Shown: positions 1 to 10,098, counted from the stretch's first letter. The stretch is 64,000 bases of DNA from Bacteroidota bacterium (GCA_018268085.1 JAFDXE010000001.1:62001-126000); one strand, 5' to 3'. A program made the numbers and translations. The notes: generated from the letters alone by a model not told the origin.

Positions 1-59
1 AACCGTGTAAAAGAACGATGCGTTGTTCATGATGCTGTGCATAAGATCATAGTTATTGT

Positions 60-722
60 TCAGCTCTGCCAGTATTCGCCCGTTTCCACATCCATCATTG
101 ATAACTTTCCGCCTTTGCCGGCACCGGTATCAATGTTGGTGATGCCTGCACGTGTAACCGGAACCGTTATATTCCAATATAAGGTGGGCGTATGGCCAAT
201 ATACACATGCTTAAAATCATCGGCAGTAATTAATTTCCCGGGCGCATCGGCTTCCATCATTTCCTGTACCAGTTCCCTGTCCCAGGCAAAAGAATCTTTT
301 GGTTGTGTAACAATTTTCCGGTGCCGGTTAAATCCGCCATGTACAAAAACATTGCGCTCTTCATCAATATAATAGGGAACCTGCCTGTCGTAAAACGATT
401 CATGCACCACAGGATCCACAGCATGCAGCGCATAAGACTCCAGGGTAGTTTTACCTCCCTGCTGCACCCACATATATTCCATTTGTTTGCTGGCCGACTT
501 CATATAGGCTTTCAGCCACTGGTCGTGATTTCCTTCTATCAGTACAAGATGTTTACATTGCTTCAACCATTCCACTACTTCATAACTGCTTCTTCCGCGG
601 TCGCAGATATCTCCAACCTGTATCAGCAGGTCGTTGTCGAAATCAAAAGCAGCTTTCCTGGAAACAGCCTCCAGTTTTTCCAGTTCACCATGTATATCGC
701 CTAAAACCAGTTTTCGTTTCAT
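60..722 (-). CDS. Metallophosphoesterase, PP2A/Ap4A-hydrolase-like
   Basis: Calcineurin-like phosphoesterase of about 220 residues. The metal-binding blocks are all present in order: GDIHGE near the N-terminus (residues 8-13), GDICDRG, GNHDQW, and a C-terminal VHGGF with the metal-ligand histidine. Members of this small cytosolic family act as serine/threonine phosphatases (PrpE/PphA type) or as dinucleoside polyphosphate hydrolases, and the sequence alone does not decide which. I chose the ATG at 722 rather than one ten codons upstream because the conserved core begins seven residues after it and the upstream residues are not family-like. It is divergent from the GAF-domain gene at 935. Confidence 0.85.
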   Translation of the reverse strand: MKRKLVLGDIHGELEKLEAVSRKAAFDFDNDLLIQVGDICDRGRSSYEVVEWLKQCKHLVLIEGNHDQWLKAYMKSASKQMEYMWVQQGGKTTLESYALHAVDPVVHESFYDRQVPYYIDEERNVFVHGGFNRHRKIVTQPKDSFAWDRELVQEMMEADAPGKLITADDFKHVYIGHTPTLYWNITVPVTRAGITNIDTGAGKGGKLSMMDVETGEYWQS

Positions 723-905
723 AACAGCTTGCCTGGTTAATATAATCATCATTATTAACCAATCTATCCATTTAGTTTACTCGTTTGTAAAAGTTTACGC
801 ATTTGCGGTATGCTTCTATACCTGTCAAATTTACACCCAAACAACCAATCCATAGTTTGGCGTTTTTATTGAGTAATAAATAGCTCAAATAGAAGGTACT
901 GTTAT

Positions 906-913
906 TAACTTTG
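906..913 (+). promoter_or_regulatory. Candidate -7 promoter element for the GAF-domain gene
   Basis: TAACTTTG matches the Bacteroidota -7 consensus TAnnTTTG and ends 21 nt before the ATG at 935. No convincing TTG-type -33 element lies at the expected spacing. Confidence 0.5.
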
Positions 914-934
914 TACAATCCCGATTGAAATAGT

Positions 935-3346
935 ATGCAAACCACCATCATAAACATCATTCCTGAAAATATTTGTGTTCCCGAATGCAATAGGGTACTG
1001 AGTTTCCGCCCGTTTGTAGAATACATTAAAACAATAAAGGATAAAACCAACAGCCATAAAAAATATTTTTTCTCTTACGTTATCGAACAGTTTGAACAAC
1101 ATCCCGAACTACTGCAGTCGATAGACGTTGAAAAAGTTAAAGACTATGAGCCGTTGATGGAGCTCATCTACAATTCTATGTCGGGTATGATTGAAGATGA
1201 AGAAACCAATCTCTGGGCATTAAATACGCCCATGCGCCCGGGAATTTTTTACAGTACCAATGCATTTTACAAACTCATAGAAAACATTGCCCTGCGCAAT
1301 GAATCTTCCATAGATGAACCCATTGATTCCATTCATGCAGAAAACAATCCTGCAGAGTTCATCTACGCAGCCATCCTGGAAAAATATTACGGGTTGCCGG
1401 CATTTTTCAATACAGATATCATTCATTCGGTTGTTGACAAAGATTCAGGGCTCACGCACTACTACCGTGTAAAACCCGATCCCCGTTTTATCGACATCAT
1501 CCCCGAAAAAGAACTGCCCGAAATAAAATTCGATATTTTAAAATCGGGGAGTTATGATAAGGATGAAAAATTAAAATGGATCAGTGAAATTTTACCGCTC
1601 GATATTTTTCGCTTTGAAGGTTTTGGAATTACAACCATTTGCGACATCTCTGTAAAATATGCACTCGACTGCATCAAAAATTTCATTCTCAACCATAATT
1701 TTTCAGAGGAATCGAATTATTTCTCCAATGTAATTCACTGGTTAAAAATAATTGCGGAAAGCAACGACATCGAATTTGGTTTGTTGCCAGCCATCAGGGT
1801 AAATCAGAAACTCGTGTTCAACGAAGGGTTATATGTAAACAGTCTGCTCATTAACGCCGCACAAAAAGGAGGAATGGATGAAAATCTCTACCTCAATATG
1901 GTTGATCGTTATTTCAGCGCACCCAAAGTTGTATTTCATCCAGATATCACCGAAAAAGATGCCGAGAAAAATGAATACCTCCGTTTACTGAAAGCCGATG
2001 GCATCCGCAACTATGCACTCATTCCCGTTTACTTCGGCAACAGCGTGGTAGGCGTATTGGAATTGTACAGTCGCAAACAGGTTAATTTCGATCAGACTTT
2101 ACTCACCAAACTCGATCCCGTTATTCCTTTGTTATCGCAACTGCTGAAAAACAGCATTCATGAATTCCACGATGGCATTGATAAAGTGATCAAAGAAAAA
2201 TATACATCCATTCAACCTTCGGTTCAATGGAAGTTCAATGAAGCTGCCTGGCATTATATCAGGGATAAACAATCCGGAAATGAACAGGCCGAAATTGAAG
2301 AGGTAGATTTCAAAAATGTTTACCCGTTGTATGGAGCCATAGATATCCGCAATTCAACCGTTCAGAGAAATATGGCATTGAATAAAGACATCAATGTACA
2401 GTTTGAACTGCTCATCAGCATGCTGGAGAACCTGAAAAAACAAACGGGTTTCGGATTGATCGATGAAAAAATATTCCTTACAAAAAAGTGGTTGAAAGAA
2501 ACAGCAGACATAGAAGGCTTTAATCAACAGATACAGGTAAACGATTTCCTGGAAACGAATATCAATCCTTTCTTAACCGACTTCAGCAAGGGAAATCCCG
2601 CCGTGCAGTCGTTGGTAAACGAATACTTTAACGCCATTGATGTGCGTACCGGCATTGCACACCAGCATCGCAGGGAACTGGAAAGTTCCATGAACAAAGT
2701 GATCTATTCAGTAAACAATTTCCTCGACCAGATGCAGGAAGAAATTCAACTGGCTTACCCGGGCTATTTTGAAAAATTCAGAACCGATGGTGTGGAATAT
2801 GATTTTTATATAGGTCAGTCATTTGCACCCGAAAAACCTTTCAGTGATATCTACCTGAAAAACCTGCGCCTCATACAATTGAACTCTATGGCTACAATTG
2901 CACGCTTTTCTCACAAAGTAGCAACAACGTTGCCGGTAAAAGTAGAAACCACGCAATTGATCTTTATACATTCCCTGCCGATTGACATTAAGTTTCGTAA
3001 AGATGAAAAAAGATTTGATGTTGAAGGTGCTTATAATATTCGCTATCATGTTGTAAAAAAACGGATCGATAAAGTACTGGTAAAAAATACAGGGGAGCGG
3101 TTAACACAACCCGATAAAATCGCACTCGTGTACATAAACCAGCAGGATGCCACCGAATACATCAGTTACATCCGGTTCCTGCAGGATCAGAAAGTATTGA
3201 ACAACGACCTGGAAGAACTGGAGCTGGAAGAGCTGCAGGGTGTAAACGGACTGAAAGCGCTTAGGGTAGGTGTTACGATCAGCCAACCGGATAATCCATC
3301 GGGAATGATTAAAACCAAAACCATAGAAGCTTCGCAGGTTTCCTGA
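935..3346 (+). CDS. GAF-domain protein of unknown function
   Basis: An 803-residue soluble protein with no signal peptide or membrane segment. Residues of about 220-410 look like a GAF-type small-ligand or redox-sensing domain. The run that includes the phrase [19 protein letters not shown], followed by a helix, is typical of the last strands of a GAF fold. The flanking halves have no motif I recognise, and there is no kinase, cyclase or DNA-binding output domain. Similar long GAF-only proteins are common in Bacteroidota and remain uncharacterised. It lies 46 nt upstream of panD on the same strand, so the two may be co-transcribed, but I see no functional link. Confidence 0.6.
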   Translation: MQTTIINIIPENICVPECNRVLSFRPFVEYIKTIKDKTNSHKKYFFSYVIEQFEQHPELLQSIDVEKVKDYEPLMELIYNSMSGMIEDEETNLWALNTPMRPGIFYSTNAFYKLIENIALRNESSIDEPIDSIHAENNPAEFIYAAILEKYYGLPAFFNTDIIHSVVDKDSGLTHYYRVKPDPRFIDIIPEKELPEIKFDILKSGSYDKDEKLKWISEILPLDIFRFEGFGITTICDISVKYALDCIKNFILNHNFSEESNYFSNVIHWLKIIAESNDIEFGLLPAIRVNQKLVFNEGLYVNSLLINAAQKGGMDENLYLNMVDRYFSAPKVVFHPDITEKDAEKNEYLRLLKADGIRNYALIPVYFGNSVVGVLELYSRKQVNFDQTLLTKLDPVIPLLSQLLKNSIHEFHDGIDKVIKEKYTSIQPSVQWKFNEAAWHYIRDKQSGNEQAEIEEVDFKNVYPLYGAIDIRNSTVQRNMALNKDINVQFELLISMLENLKKQTGFGLIDEKIFLTKKWLKETADIEGFNQQIQVNDFLETNINPFLTDFSKGNPAVQSLVNEYFNAIDVRTGIAHQHRRELESSMNKVIYSVNNFLDQMQEEIQLAYPGYFEKFRTDGVEYDFYIGQSFAPEKPFSDIYLKNLRLIQLNSMATIARFSHKVATTLPVKVETTQLIFIHSLPIDIKFRKDEKRFDVEGAYNIRYHVVKKRIDKVLVKNTGERLTQPDKIALVYINQQDATEYISYIRFLQDQKVLNNDLEELELEELQGVNGLKALRVGVTISQPDNPSGMIKTKTIEASQVS

Positions 3347-3392
3347 TTTTTTACCATGTACATTCAATTGTTTAACGCTGTTTAACGCATCT

Positions 3393-3740
3393 ATGCTGAT
3401 AGAAATACTTAAATCAAAAATCCATCGGGTAACCATCACGGAAGCAAACCTGAATTATGTGGGCAGCATCACCATTGATCGCGACCTTATGGATGCTGCT
3501 AACCTCATCGCCAACGAAAAAGTTCAGGTGGTGAATGTAAACAATGGCAGCCGACTCGAAACCTACGTGATTGAAGGTGGAAGAGGAACAGGCGTTTGCT
3601 GCCTGAACGGTCCGGCAGCCAGGCAGGCTGTTGTGGGCGACATCGTGATCATCATTTCTTATGCACAGATGGATTTTGAAGCCGCAAAAAAATTTAAACC
3701 TTCCATCATCTTCCCCGATACGGGTAATAAACTCACCTGA
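3393..3740 (+). CDS. panD: Aspartate 1-decarboxylase precursor
   Basis: PanD converts L-aspartate to beta-alanine for pantothenate and coenzyme A synthesis. The protein is 115 residues, normal for the family. The self-cleavage site is in the standard place: Tyr22-Val-Gly24-Ser25, where cleavage between Gly24 and Ser25 generates the pyruvoyl cofactor. The N-terminal [20 protein letters not shown] block and the NGPAAR stretch are also characteristic. No other pantothenate genes are adjacent. Confidence 0.97.
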   Translation: MLIEILKSKIHRVTITEANLNYVGSITIDRDLMDAANLIANEKVQVVNVNNGSRLETYVIEGGRGTGVCCLNGPAARQAVVGDIVIIISYAQMDFEAAKKFKPSIIFPDTGNKLT

Positions 3741-3870
3741 ACAGGAATAAGTGATCATTAAGCATTGATTAAATGCAGGCATCACTGATGCTTCATCATT
3801 CAAAAATATATTCACATTCTTTTCTGTTTATTGTGGACAATATCAGCTACTTAAAATCTGTGTGAAACAA

Positions 3871-3878
3871 TAAATTTG
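3871..3878 (+). promoter_or_regulatory. Candidate -7 promoter element for the small gene at 3899
   Basis: TAAATTTG matches TAnnTTTG. A start site a few bases downstream would leave a leader of roughly 15 nt before the ATG at 3899. It would exclude most or all of the alternative GTG start at 3881, which helps choose the start. Confidence 0.5.
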
Positions 3879-3898
3879 AAGTGATAAAAGCCGGAACG

Positions 3899-4096
3899 AT
3901 GAAATACACTTCAGGTCAGAAAGTTACTTTACTCGATACAGAATTTAAACCAGCCGGCGCTGCCATTGTACGCAGGTACGAAGAAAACTCCAATAAATAC
4001 GAAGTTGAATTCACATATCCGGATCGCAATACGGTTGACAATATATCCGTGCCGGAAGAGCGATTGATACTGCTGAACGATTGTACAAATCAATAG
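3899..4096 (+). CDS. Small hypothetical protein
   Basis: A 65-residue acidic/basic mixed protein with no signal peptide. The pattern is predicted beta-rich (GQKVTLLD, AAIVRRYEENSNKYEVEF, ISVPEERLILL), like a small SH3/KOW-type barrel, but I do not recognise the family. The ATG at 3899 is preferred over a GTG six codons upstream because of the promoter-like TAAATTTG at 3871-3878. Confidence 0.55.
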   Translation: MKYTSGQKVTLLDTEFKPAGAAIVRRYEENSNKYEVEFTYPDRNTVDNISVPEERLILLNDCTNQ

Positions 4097-4176
4097 TTTT
4101 TTCTGTTTGATTACAACGAATGCTGCTGCACAAATCCGTAAAATTTACCCAATGCTGGTATTCTGTTACCTCCTCA

Positions 4177-4208
4177 TTTGAAAATTGACCTCAAATAACT
4201 TAGTTTTG
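4177..4208 (+). promoter_or_regulatory. Bacteroidota-type promoter for fabF
   Basis: TTTG at 4177-4180, a 20-nt spacer and TAGTTTTG at 4201-4208 give a good match to the Bacteroidota -33/-7 promoter. The implied leader before the fabF ATG at 4290 is about 75-80 nt. Confidence 0.65.
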
Positions 4209-4289
4209 CGCCCGAAAAGGAAAGCCATCACAAAAGCCTGCCTATCTGCTGATATACGGCATCTTTCCCTTTAGAACAATCTTGATTGC

Positions 4290-5534
4290 ATGCTAAACAG
4301 AGTAGTCGTTACAGGGTTAGGTGTATTGTCTCCAAACGGGAATGATCTTCCTTCGTTCTGGAGCAATGTAGTAAACGGCATCTCTGCGGTGAACCCAATC
4401 AGAAGATTCAATGCAGAACATTTCCGCACTCATTTTGCCGGCGAACTTCAACACTATGATGCAGCGCATTATCTCGATAAAGGCCTTATCAAAAAAACCG
4501 ACCTCTTCACTCAATATGCATTGATAGCTTCCGACCAGGCTATTAAAGATTCAGGTTTTGAATTGTCGAAGATGGATCCTTTTGATGTAGGGGTGATCTG
4601 GGGTTCGGGGCAGGGCGGTATGGATACCTTTGAAAAGCAGGTGAGAGAATATGTGCTCGGTAACGGTCAGCCAAGATTCAGTCCTTTTCTTATACCTAAG
4701 TTCATTGCCAACATGTCGTCGGGCATGATCTCCATTCGCAATGGATATATGGGAATTAATTATACCACGGTATCGGCCTGCGCTACTTCCAACACGGCCA
4801 TTATGGATGCATTCAATTACATCCGCTTGGGAAAGGCGAAGATAATTGTAACGGGATGTTCAGAAGCACCGATCACACCTGCTGTGTTTGGTGGTTTCAG
4901 TGCACTAAAGGCAATGTCTACCCGAAATGATGATCCCACACATGCATCCCGTCCTTTTGATATCAATCGTGATGGATTTGTTATGTCGGAAGGTGCAGGT
5001 GTACTCATACTGGAAGACTATGATCATGCGGTTAAAAGAGGAGCAAAAATTTACGGCGAGATCATCGGAGCATCTATGACGGCTGACGCCTATCACATGA
5101 CAGCCACACATCCTGAAGCACTGGGCGCTATTCGTGCCATGAAACTGGCATTGCAGGAAGCCAATATTACGATGGATGATGTTGACTACCTGAATCCGCA
5201 CGCAACGTCAACACCAGTGGGAGATCTATCAGAAGCCAAAGCAATTGCATCTATTACGGGAACAGGAAAAAACAAGATGCTCATCAGTGCAACAAAATCA
5301 ATTACAGGTCACCTGCTGGGTGCTGCCGGTGTAATTGAAGCCATCATCACACTCATGGCAATGAAAGACAGCATTGTTCCGCCAACCATCAATACCTCTG
5401 AACTGGATCCGGCCATCCCGTCTAACCTCAACATCATTACAAAAGATGCGGTGAATGCAAACATCAATATTACATTGAGCAATACATTTGGTTTCGGCGG
5501 CCATAATGCCACAGTGATCTTTAAGAAAATATAA
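4290..5534 (+). CDS. fabF: Beta-ketoacyl-ACP synthase II (KAS II)
   Basis: Condensing enzyme of fatty-acid elongation, joining malonyl-ACP to an acyl-enzyme. At 414 residues it is full length. The Cys-His-His triad and the conserved lysine are visible: Cys164 in SACATSN, His304 in NPHATSTP, Lys336 and His341 in KSITGHLLGA. The glycine-rich C-terminal FGFGGHNA signature is also present. No acpP or other fab gene is adjacent, so it could be a second KAS copy or a KAS II-like enzyme working on a specialised chain. The motif set is that of ordinary FabF. Confidence 0.93.
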   Translation: MLNRVVVTGLGVLSPNGNDLPSFWSNVVNGISAVNPIRRFNAEHFRTHFAGELQHYDAAHYLDKGLIKKTDLFTQYALIASDQAIKDSGFELSKMDPFDVGVIWGSGQGGMDTFEKQVREYVLGNGQPRFSPFLIPKFIANMSSGMISIRNGYMGINYTTVSACATSNTAIMDAFNYIRLGKAKIIVTGCSEAPITPAVFGGFSALKAMSTRNDDPTHASRPFDINRDGFVMSEGAGVLILEDYDHAVKRGAKIYGEIIGASMTADAYHMTATHPEALGAIRAMKLALQEANITMDDVDYLNPHATSTPVGDLSEAKAIASITGTGKNKMLISATKSITGHLLGAAGVIEAIITLMAMKDSIVPPTINTSELDPAIPSNLNIITKDAVNANINITLSNTFGFGGHNATVIFKKI

Positions 5535-5649
5535 TTCCTGCAAACGCTTCAGTGCTGTGCTGACAGCTTTTCATTCACCCGTTTATTTAACATTCATCTT
5601 ACTACAATTAGTACATTGTTTGCCCTTTCATGATTATAAAAATTAAATC

Positions 5650-6222
5650 ATGAAAAAAATAAATAGCATCTTTTCCGCATTACTCATTGTAACCATAACT
5701 GCTGTGTTGAGTAGTTGCGGCATCCAGGGACATGTACAAAAAACGCCTGGAATTTCATTGAGTAATTACAAAACATTTGCCTGGTTGCCACACCAGGAAG
5801 ATTCTATCAAAACAAAAAATTTCCAGGATGCATATATTAGAAACAGCATCGCAGCAGCATTAAAAAAGAAAGGACTAACGGAAGTTAAAGAAAATGCGGA
5901 TGTGCTGGTAGATTATGATGTAAACGTAACCAGGGAAGAGCGAACCAGTTCACAGGCTGTGTATTCCCAACCTTATGTTGGTTATTTTTATAACCGTTAT
6001 TCGGGAAGAATGAGAAGAGTATATTTTCCATCGAGGTATGTAGGAAATGAATATTACCAGGTGCCGTATAAACTAGGCAACATTACCGTGAATATTGTAG
6101 ACAATAAAACAGATGAAGTTGCCTGGCAGGGTTGGGCCGAAACAGAAGTAGACCACAAACGGCTAAGCAGTGATGAAATGGATGGGATTGTAAAAGCAAT
6201 ATTTAAAAAGTATAAAGATTAA
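5650..6222 (+). CDS. DUF4136 lipoprotein
   Basis: A 190-residue exported lipoprotein: positively charged N-terminus, hydrophobic core and a lipobox LSSC with the acylated Cys at residue 23. The mature part has the DUF4136 pattern: an early YKTFAWLP block, a helix RNSIAAALKKKGLTE, a VDYDVNV strand and a late TDEVAWQGWAE strand before a helical end. Proteins of this family sit in the cell envelope of many Gram-negatives and their function is unknown. It is a single-gene unit closed by the terminator at 6239. Confidence 0.8.
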   Translation: MKKINSIFSALLIVTITAVLSSCGIQGHVQKTPGISLSNYKTFAWLPHQEDSIKTKNFQDAYIRNSIAAALKKKGLTEVKENADVLVDYDVNVTREERTSSQAVYSQPYVGYFYNRYSGRMRRVYFPSRYVGNEYYQVPYKLGNITVNIVDNKTDEVAWQGWAETEVDHKRLSSDEMDGIVKAIFKKYKD

Positions 6223-6238
6223 CCTCCGCATTTTGTGA

Positions 6239-6277
6239 ATGGGTGTTTGATACTTTCAATCACCCATCTTTTTTTAT
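6239..6277 (+). terminator. Rho-independent terminator after the DUF4136 gene
   Basis: Inverted arms ATGGGTG (6239-6245) and CACCCAT (6261-6267), extended inside by TTGA/TCAA, are followed by a run of seven T. Confidence 0.85.
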
Positions 6278-6343
6278 TTTATAAAAGAAAGGCGGATACA
6301 AACAGTTTAGTATAAAATTTGCACAGAGCGGGAAAATTAACCA

Positions 6344-6622
6344 ATGAAAATCACATTCAACAAAAATATACAGTTTACCAGGTTATTAAAAGTACATGGC
6401 CGGCTAAGAGAATTCAATTTCAGGAAAGCAAATGCACATGCAAATGGTGTGTTTACTGTTGATGTATTGGATGAAGAAAGCCCGATGGGCAACAGGATCA
6501 TTTTTAAAATGGAATTAAAAGACAATGAATGGAAGATTGTAACAAATGGTTTACCGATATGGGTTTTGGAAAAAGAAGCAACCTTGCGGGAGATCATTGC
6601 TGAAGAACTCAGCACAAATTAA
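6344..6622 (+). CDS. Hypothetical protein, 92 residues
   Basis: Cytosolic-looking small protein with no signal peptide. The sequence is beta-rich (the GVFTVDVLDEE and IIFKMELKDNEWKIV stretches) with a C-terminal helix, and I do not recognise the family. The reverse strand is also open here over almost the same length (6337-6615). I prefer the plus strand because a promoter-like TAAAATTTG lies about 24 nt upstream and the plus-strand protein has normal composition and a charged helical end. Confidence 0.6.
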   Translation: MKITFNKNIQFTRLLKVHGRLREFNFRKANAHANGVFTVDVLDEESPMGNRIIFKMELKDNEWKIVTNGLPIWVLEKEATLREIIAEELSTN

Positions 6623-6642
6623 TCATTGCTTTTTTGTATATG

Positions 6643-6672
6643 TAATCCACATTTTTTAATAAATGTGGATTA
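6643..6672. repeat. Perfect inverted repeat, hairpin between two small genes
   Basis: Arms TAATCCACATTT (6643-6654) and AAATGTGGATTA (6661-6672) around a 6-nt loop. No T-run follows on either strand, so it is not a textbook intrinsic terminator. It may still end the 6344 transcript or bind a protein upstream of the 6737 gene. Confidence 0.6.
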
Positions 6673-6712
6673 TAAAAAAGTAAAAATGAACGGATAAACC
6701 TGAATTTTGAAA

Positions 6713-6720
6713 TAATTTTG
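6713..6720 (+). promoter_or_regulatory. Candidate -7 element for the gene at 6737
   Basis: TAATTTTG matches TAnnTTTG and ends 16 nt before the ATG. No clear -33 box is seen. Confidence 0.45.
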
Positions 6721-6736
6721 CAACGCTAAATAAACT

Positions 6737-7162
6737 ATGGAACTAACGCAATCTTATATATATATCGGCACATCATTCATCATGGGCTTTGCCGTAGCCA
6801 TAACTATTTGTGTGTGGCAGTGGATTAAGATCAGGAGAAATCAAAAAAGCCTGGAAGGTTTTTTAGAATCTGAAAAGCTGATCAAAGAACGTTTTCAGAA
6901 AGAAAATAAATGGCTTTACGATGTAAAAGAATCCACACAGAATGAGTATGAGCAAAAGATCCATGAATTGGAATCTTTGGTAAAAACGATGGATGAAGAC
7001 ATTATTTTATTGCAAAGACATAACGAGCATACCGAAAACCAGTTAAGAGAAACGGAAGCCTTATTGAAAGCAAAAGATCCAGTGGTGCACACCCTCAAAT
7101 TAAAACTGTTAGAAGCCAACAATACCATTGCCCGGTATAAAGGTAAAGTGCCGGTTCAATAG
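6737..7162 (+). CDS. Membrane-anchored coiled-coil protein
   Basis: A 141-residue protein with one N-terminal membrane helix (about residues 8-29) followed by a long charged coiled coil (about 35-130) rich in Glu, Lys and Leu. The topology is like that of single-pass scaffold or division-associated proteins, but there is no family motif that I recognise. It appears monocistronic. Confidence 0.65.
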   Translation: MELTQSYIYIGTSFIMGFAVAITICVWQWIKIRRNQKSLEGFLESEKLIKERFQKENKWLYDVKESTQNEYEQKIHELESLVKTMDEDIILLQRHNEHTENQLRETEALLKAKDPVVHTLKLKLLEANNTIARYKGKVPVQ

Positions 7163-7364
7163 AGTTGAAGAACGGACCAGTTAAGGTGCGCCATTCTGCA
7201 TGCATCTCAAACTTCCATACATAATATCCCTTACATCTGCGTCATCCGCGTTCCAAAAAAAATACCCGGAGGAACGTTTAGGTAAAGGATTAAATGGATA
7301 TGCACTGAAAATTTTGTACTCCTTCAAGGCATACACCAGCAACACCCCAAAACAAACTCTTCCC

Positions 7365-7399
7365 GTTTTTTATTTTTTACTTTTTACTTTTGATTTTTC
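7365..7399 (+). repeat. Heptamer tandem repeat (ATTTTTT/ACTTTTT), five units
   Basis: Consecutive 7-bp units GTTTTTT, ATTTTTT, ACTTTTT, ACTTTTG, ATTTTTC end 17 nt before the ATG at 7417. The fourth unit and the base before it create TACTTTTG (7385-7392), a match to the -7 promoter element, so the repeat itself may supply the promoter. Confidence 0.6.
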
Positions 7400-7416
7400 A
7401 ACGCCAACAATCAACT

Positions 7417-8103
7417 ATGGGCACCCGAAAGTCAACAACTGAACCGCATAACATCTTTCTTCGTCTTCATCCGCTACAGCGTATCCTGGTTAGTTGTATT
7501 GCTGCAGCAGGCGCTGCCCTGTATTTTATTAAAGATGGCAGTTTCAGTTTCTTACTCAGTGCTACAGCCGTATGGGATGTTTTTGCCTTATCCTTCATCA
7601 TCATGTGCTGGATCGTTTTCTTCAAACGCACACATCATGAAATTAATAGGCTTGCCAACCTTGATGACGGTTCCCGTGTATTTGTACTCGTTAGCATACT
7701 TATTGCCACTTTCGCCAGTATGTTTGCCGTGATATTGCTGATGACATCAAAATCCGGATCCAATGCAAGTCATATTATGTCGATGCCCATTGCCATTGCC
7801 GGTATGACATTATCATGGATCATGGTACATACCATTTTTACTTTTCATTACGCTCATTTATACTATGGGGGATATGAAGAAGTAAAAACTTCCGGGCTTG
7901 ATTTTCCCAATGAAAAAAAACCAGATTATCTCGACTTTGCCTATTTCTCTTTTGTGATCGGAATGACGTTCCAGGTTTCAGATGTAACAATAAATACTTC
8001 AACTATACGCCGCACTGCACTGGCACATGGGTTACTGGCTTTTGTACTCAATACATTTGTTGTAGCATTAACCATTAATTTGATCGCCGGCTTAAAAGGG
8101 TAG
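7417..8103 (+). CDS. DUF1345 integral membrane protein
   Basis: A protein of about 228 residues with five predicted membrane helices and the DUF1345 C-terminal signature: FHYAHLYY, then DYLDFAYFSFVIGMTFQVSDV, where the family has a conserved acidic/aromatic cluster. The function is unknown. The ATG at 7417 is chosen over an upstream in-frame start at 7390 because that start would lie inside the promoter-like heptamer repeat. It converges with the surface-protein gene, leaving only 3 nt between the two stops. Confidence 0.8.
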   Translation: MGTRKSTTEPHNIFLRLHPLQRILVSCIAAAGAALYFIKDGSFSFLLSATAVWDVFALSFIIMCWIVFFKRTHHEINRLANLDDGSRVFVLVSILIATFASMFAVILLMTSKSGSNASHIMSMPIAIAGMTLSWIMVHTIFTFHYAHLYYGGYEEVKTSGLDFPNEKKPDYLDFAYFSFVIGMTFQVSDVTINTSTIRRTALAHGLLAFVLNTFVVALTINLIAGLKG

Positions 8104-8106
8104 CCG

Positions 8107-10041
8107 CTAACGTATAATTAATACGGTTCCGTTAAAAGGTTTGTAGTATCGTTTTGTATAAATGGCATAGGTATATGCCCCAACAGGAAGATCTTTCCCT
8201 TTGAATTTTCCATCCCATCTTTTGTTTTCATTTTTCAAATGATACACCACTTCTCCAAAACGGTTGTACACATAAAGATCAAATTCACGGAAAGCATTTA
8301 AAGCCGGTATATACCAGGTATCATTAATGTTATCGCCGTTGGGTGTAAAAGCATTCGGGATAAATACCTGTTTATATACATGAACGGTTGTTGTATCGTA
8401 ATCGGTTCCGCAGCCGTTAAGAGAATTTACCCTGAGGATAAATTTTGTATCAACGGGTGGATTAACAGAAGGATTCAGCAGCAGTTCATTGGAAATATAG
8501 GGAGAACTGATCCATGCATAGCTGATATTGTTTCCTGTTGCATTCCCCTGGAGTTGTACCGGCTCATTTTCTATCATGGAAAGATCAGGCCCTGCATCTG
8601 CATGTGGTGGTTCGGTTATAACAACGGAAACACTGGCTGTATCGGTGCAATTAAACGAATTTGTCACCACTACACTATACGTAAGAGTATTAACCGGTGA
8701 GGCTACCGGGTTGGATATATCCGTAGCCGTTAGTGCCGTGGAAGGTTGCCATTCATAGGTTCCGCCTCCAGCGGCCTGCAACGCAACACTGTTTCCACTA
8801 CAGATATTTACGGAACTGAATGAAGTGGATGCCACAGGAGAGGGATTTATATCTACCAGTACAGAATCAATAGCACGGCAACCATATTCGCTGGTAACCG
8901 TAACATAATATTTTCCCTGCTGGGAGAGTTGCACATCATTGATCGTTACGGTTGCTCCGGAACCTGTAAAACCACCGGGGCCGGTCCAGTCATAGTTCAC
9001 CCCGCCGGTTGCTGATAAAATAGCTGACTGACCTTCACAAACCGGGCTGTTGCCGGAAGCATTCGTTGTTGGTTTCGCCACTACTTTTATTGTTAAAGGA
9101 GTTGAAGCGATCCTGCATTGAGTGGAATTAATATTACCGGCATTGGCAACTGCTAACCTGTACGCATAGCTGCCGATGGGTGTTCCTATCGGGAAATTTC
9201 GGGTAAGTGTTGCCGCCGTTTGCCCTGCAATATCCGTCCAGCTTCCGCCATCAATACTTTGCTGCCATTGAAAAGAAGGATTGCTGAAACCACCCGAAAC
9301 GGCGCAGCTAAATGTATAAGTGGCTGCTGATCCCTCGCATAAAGCGATGATGGATGCTGTTTGCGACTGTATGGAAGGCGTGAGCAATGGTCCGCAGGGA
9401 CGAAAGGTAATATCATCCAGCGCCAGGTCATTGCCACAACCACCTGCAGCATTGTTTACAATACGCAATACAATGTCGGTTACATTGGCAGGAGTGGTTA
9501 GAAAAAATCCATACTGACGCCATTGCGGTGAGGAGGAAGGTGCAATATTACCGGTGTTGTAGGTAAGCAATAAGGTACCATCGGTTTTTTCGATGGTAAA
9601 ACTCAAATTGGGCTGATTGGAATTGCCACCGCAGGATTCGGCCCTGATCACATTCATGATCCACGCAGCAAATTCGTAAGTAGTATTACCACACAATCCT
9701 CTAACGGTATCCAGGTAAAAGGCACTTGGCTGAATGCTTGCGTTTACCAGCATAAAATAACCGCCAGGGTTACCGGTATGGTCCGACGTAATATTGAACC
9801 ACGAATTTCCATAACAGGAAACTGAATTATTGATGATCGTGTAAAAGCCGTCGTTGGGGCAATCGCCTGCAATGTACTGGTAACCTGTTGCCGCTGCCGC
9901 AATGGGCGCCCCGGGATTTGAACCTGAACCGAAAGTTATGTTTACAATCGGATCGCCCAAACTTCCCTGGCACAATTGGGCACGTACCGTTACAGTACTT
10001 ATCGCAAACAACAATATGATCACCGGTTTCAGATTCATCAT
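8107..10041 (-). CDS. Secreted Ig-like repeat protein with T9SS type B sorting domain
   Basis: A 644-residue exported protein with a signal peptide ending near RAQL (residue 22). Residues about 23-215 form a cysteine-containing beta-rich N-terminal domain (WFNIT, WRQYGFF and LALDDITF blocks). Several Ig-like/PKD-like repeats of about 80 residues follow, with recurrent phrases such as SPVCEGQSAILSATGG and VNICSGNSVALQAAGG. The last 90 residues are the gliding-motility-associated C-terminal domain (IPNAFTPNGDNINDTW, YNRFGEVVY, WDGKF..LPVGAY). That domain directs secretion through the type IX system, so the protein is expected on the cell surface or outside the cell. A terminator at 10072 separates it from the glucan locus, so it is probably not part of it. 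Confidence 0.88.
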   Translation of the reverse strand: MMNLKPVIILLFAISTVTVRAQLCQGSLGDPIVNITFGSGSNPGAPIAAAATGYQYIAGDCPNDGFYTIINNSVSCYGNSWFNITSDHTGNPGGYFMLVNASIQPSAFYLDTVRGLCGNTTYEFAAWIMNVIRAESCGGNSNQPNLSFTIEKTDGTLLLTYNTGNIAPSSSPQWRQYGFFLTTPANVTDIVLRIVNNAAGGCGNDLALDDITFRPCGPLLTPSIQSQTASIIALCEGSAATYTFSCAVSGGFSNPSFQWQQSIDGGSWTDIAGQTAATLTRNFPIGTPIGSYAYRLAVANAGNINSTQCRIASTPLTIKVVAKPTTNASGNSPVCEGQSAILSATGGVNYDWTGPGGFTGSGATVTINDVQLSQQGKYYVTVTSEYGCRAIDSVLVDINPSPVASTSFSSVNICSGNSVALQAAGGGTYEWQPSTALTATDISNPVASPVNTLTYSVVVTNSFNCTDTASVSVVITEPPHADAGPDLSMIENEPVQLQGNATGNNISYAWISSPYISNELLLNPSVNPPVDTKFILRVNSLNGCGTDYDTTTVHVYKQVFIPNAFTPNGDNINDTWYIPALNAFREFDLYVYNRFGEVVYHLKNENKRWDGKFKGKDLPVGAYTYAIYTKRYYKPFNGTVLIIR

Positions 10042-10071
10042 TCAAATTTCATTCATTCTTCTTACAATGGA

Positions 10072-10098
10072 GAAAAAACCCGGATAGAAATCCGGGTT
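10072..10098 (-). terminator. Rho-independent terminator ending the beta-glucan locus
   Basis: Read on the minus strand: AACCCGGAT, a 4-nt loop, ATCCGGGTT, then a T-run. The nine-base arms are perfect. It lies 33 nt beyond the stop of the last GH16 gene. Confidence 0.9.

Noticed and set aside
1..42. Minus-strand open frame of 14 codons (from an ATG at 42) running off the left edge
   Set aside because: Too short to support a gene, and the sequence gives no family clue. It could be the start of the next gene on that strand.
7200..7442. Plus-strand open frame of 80 codons upstream of the DUF1345 gene
   Set aside because: Its translation runs through the T-rich heptamer repeat and overlaps the real gene in another frame.
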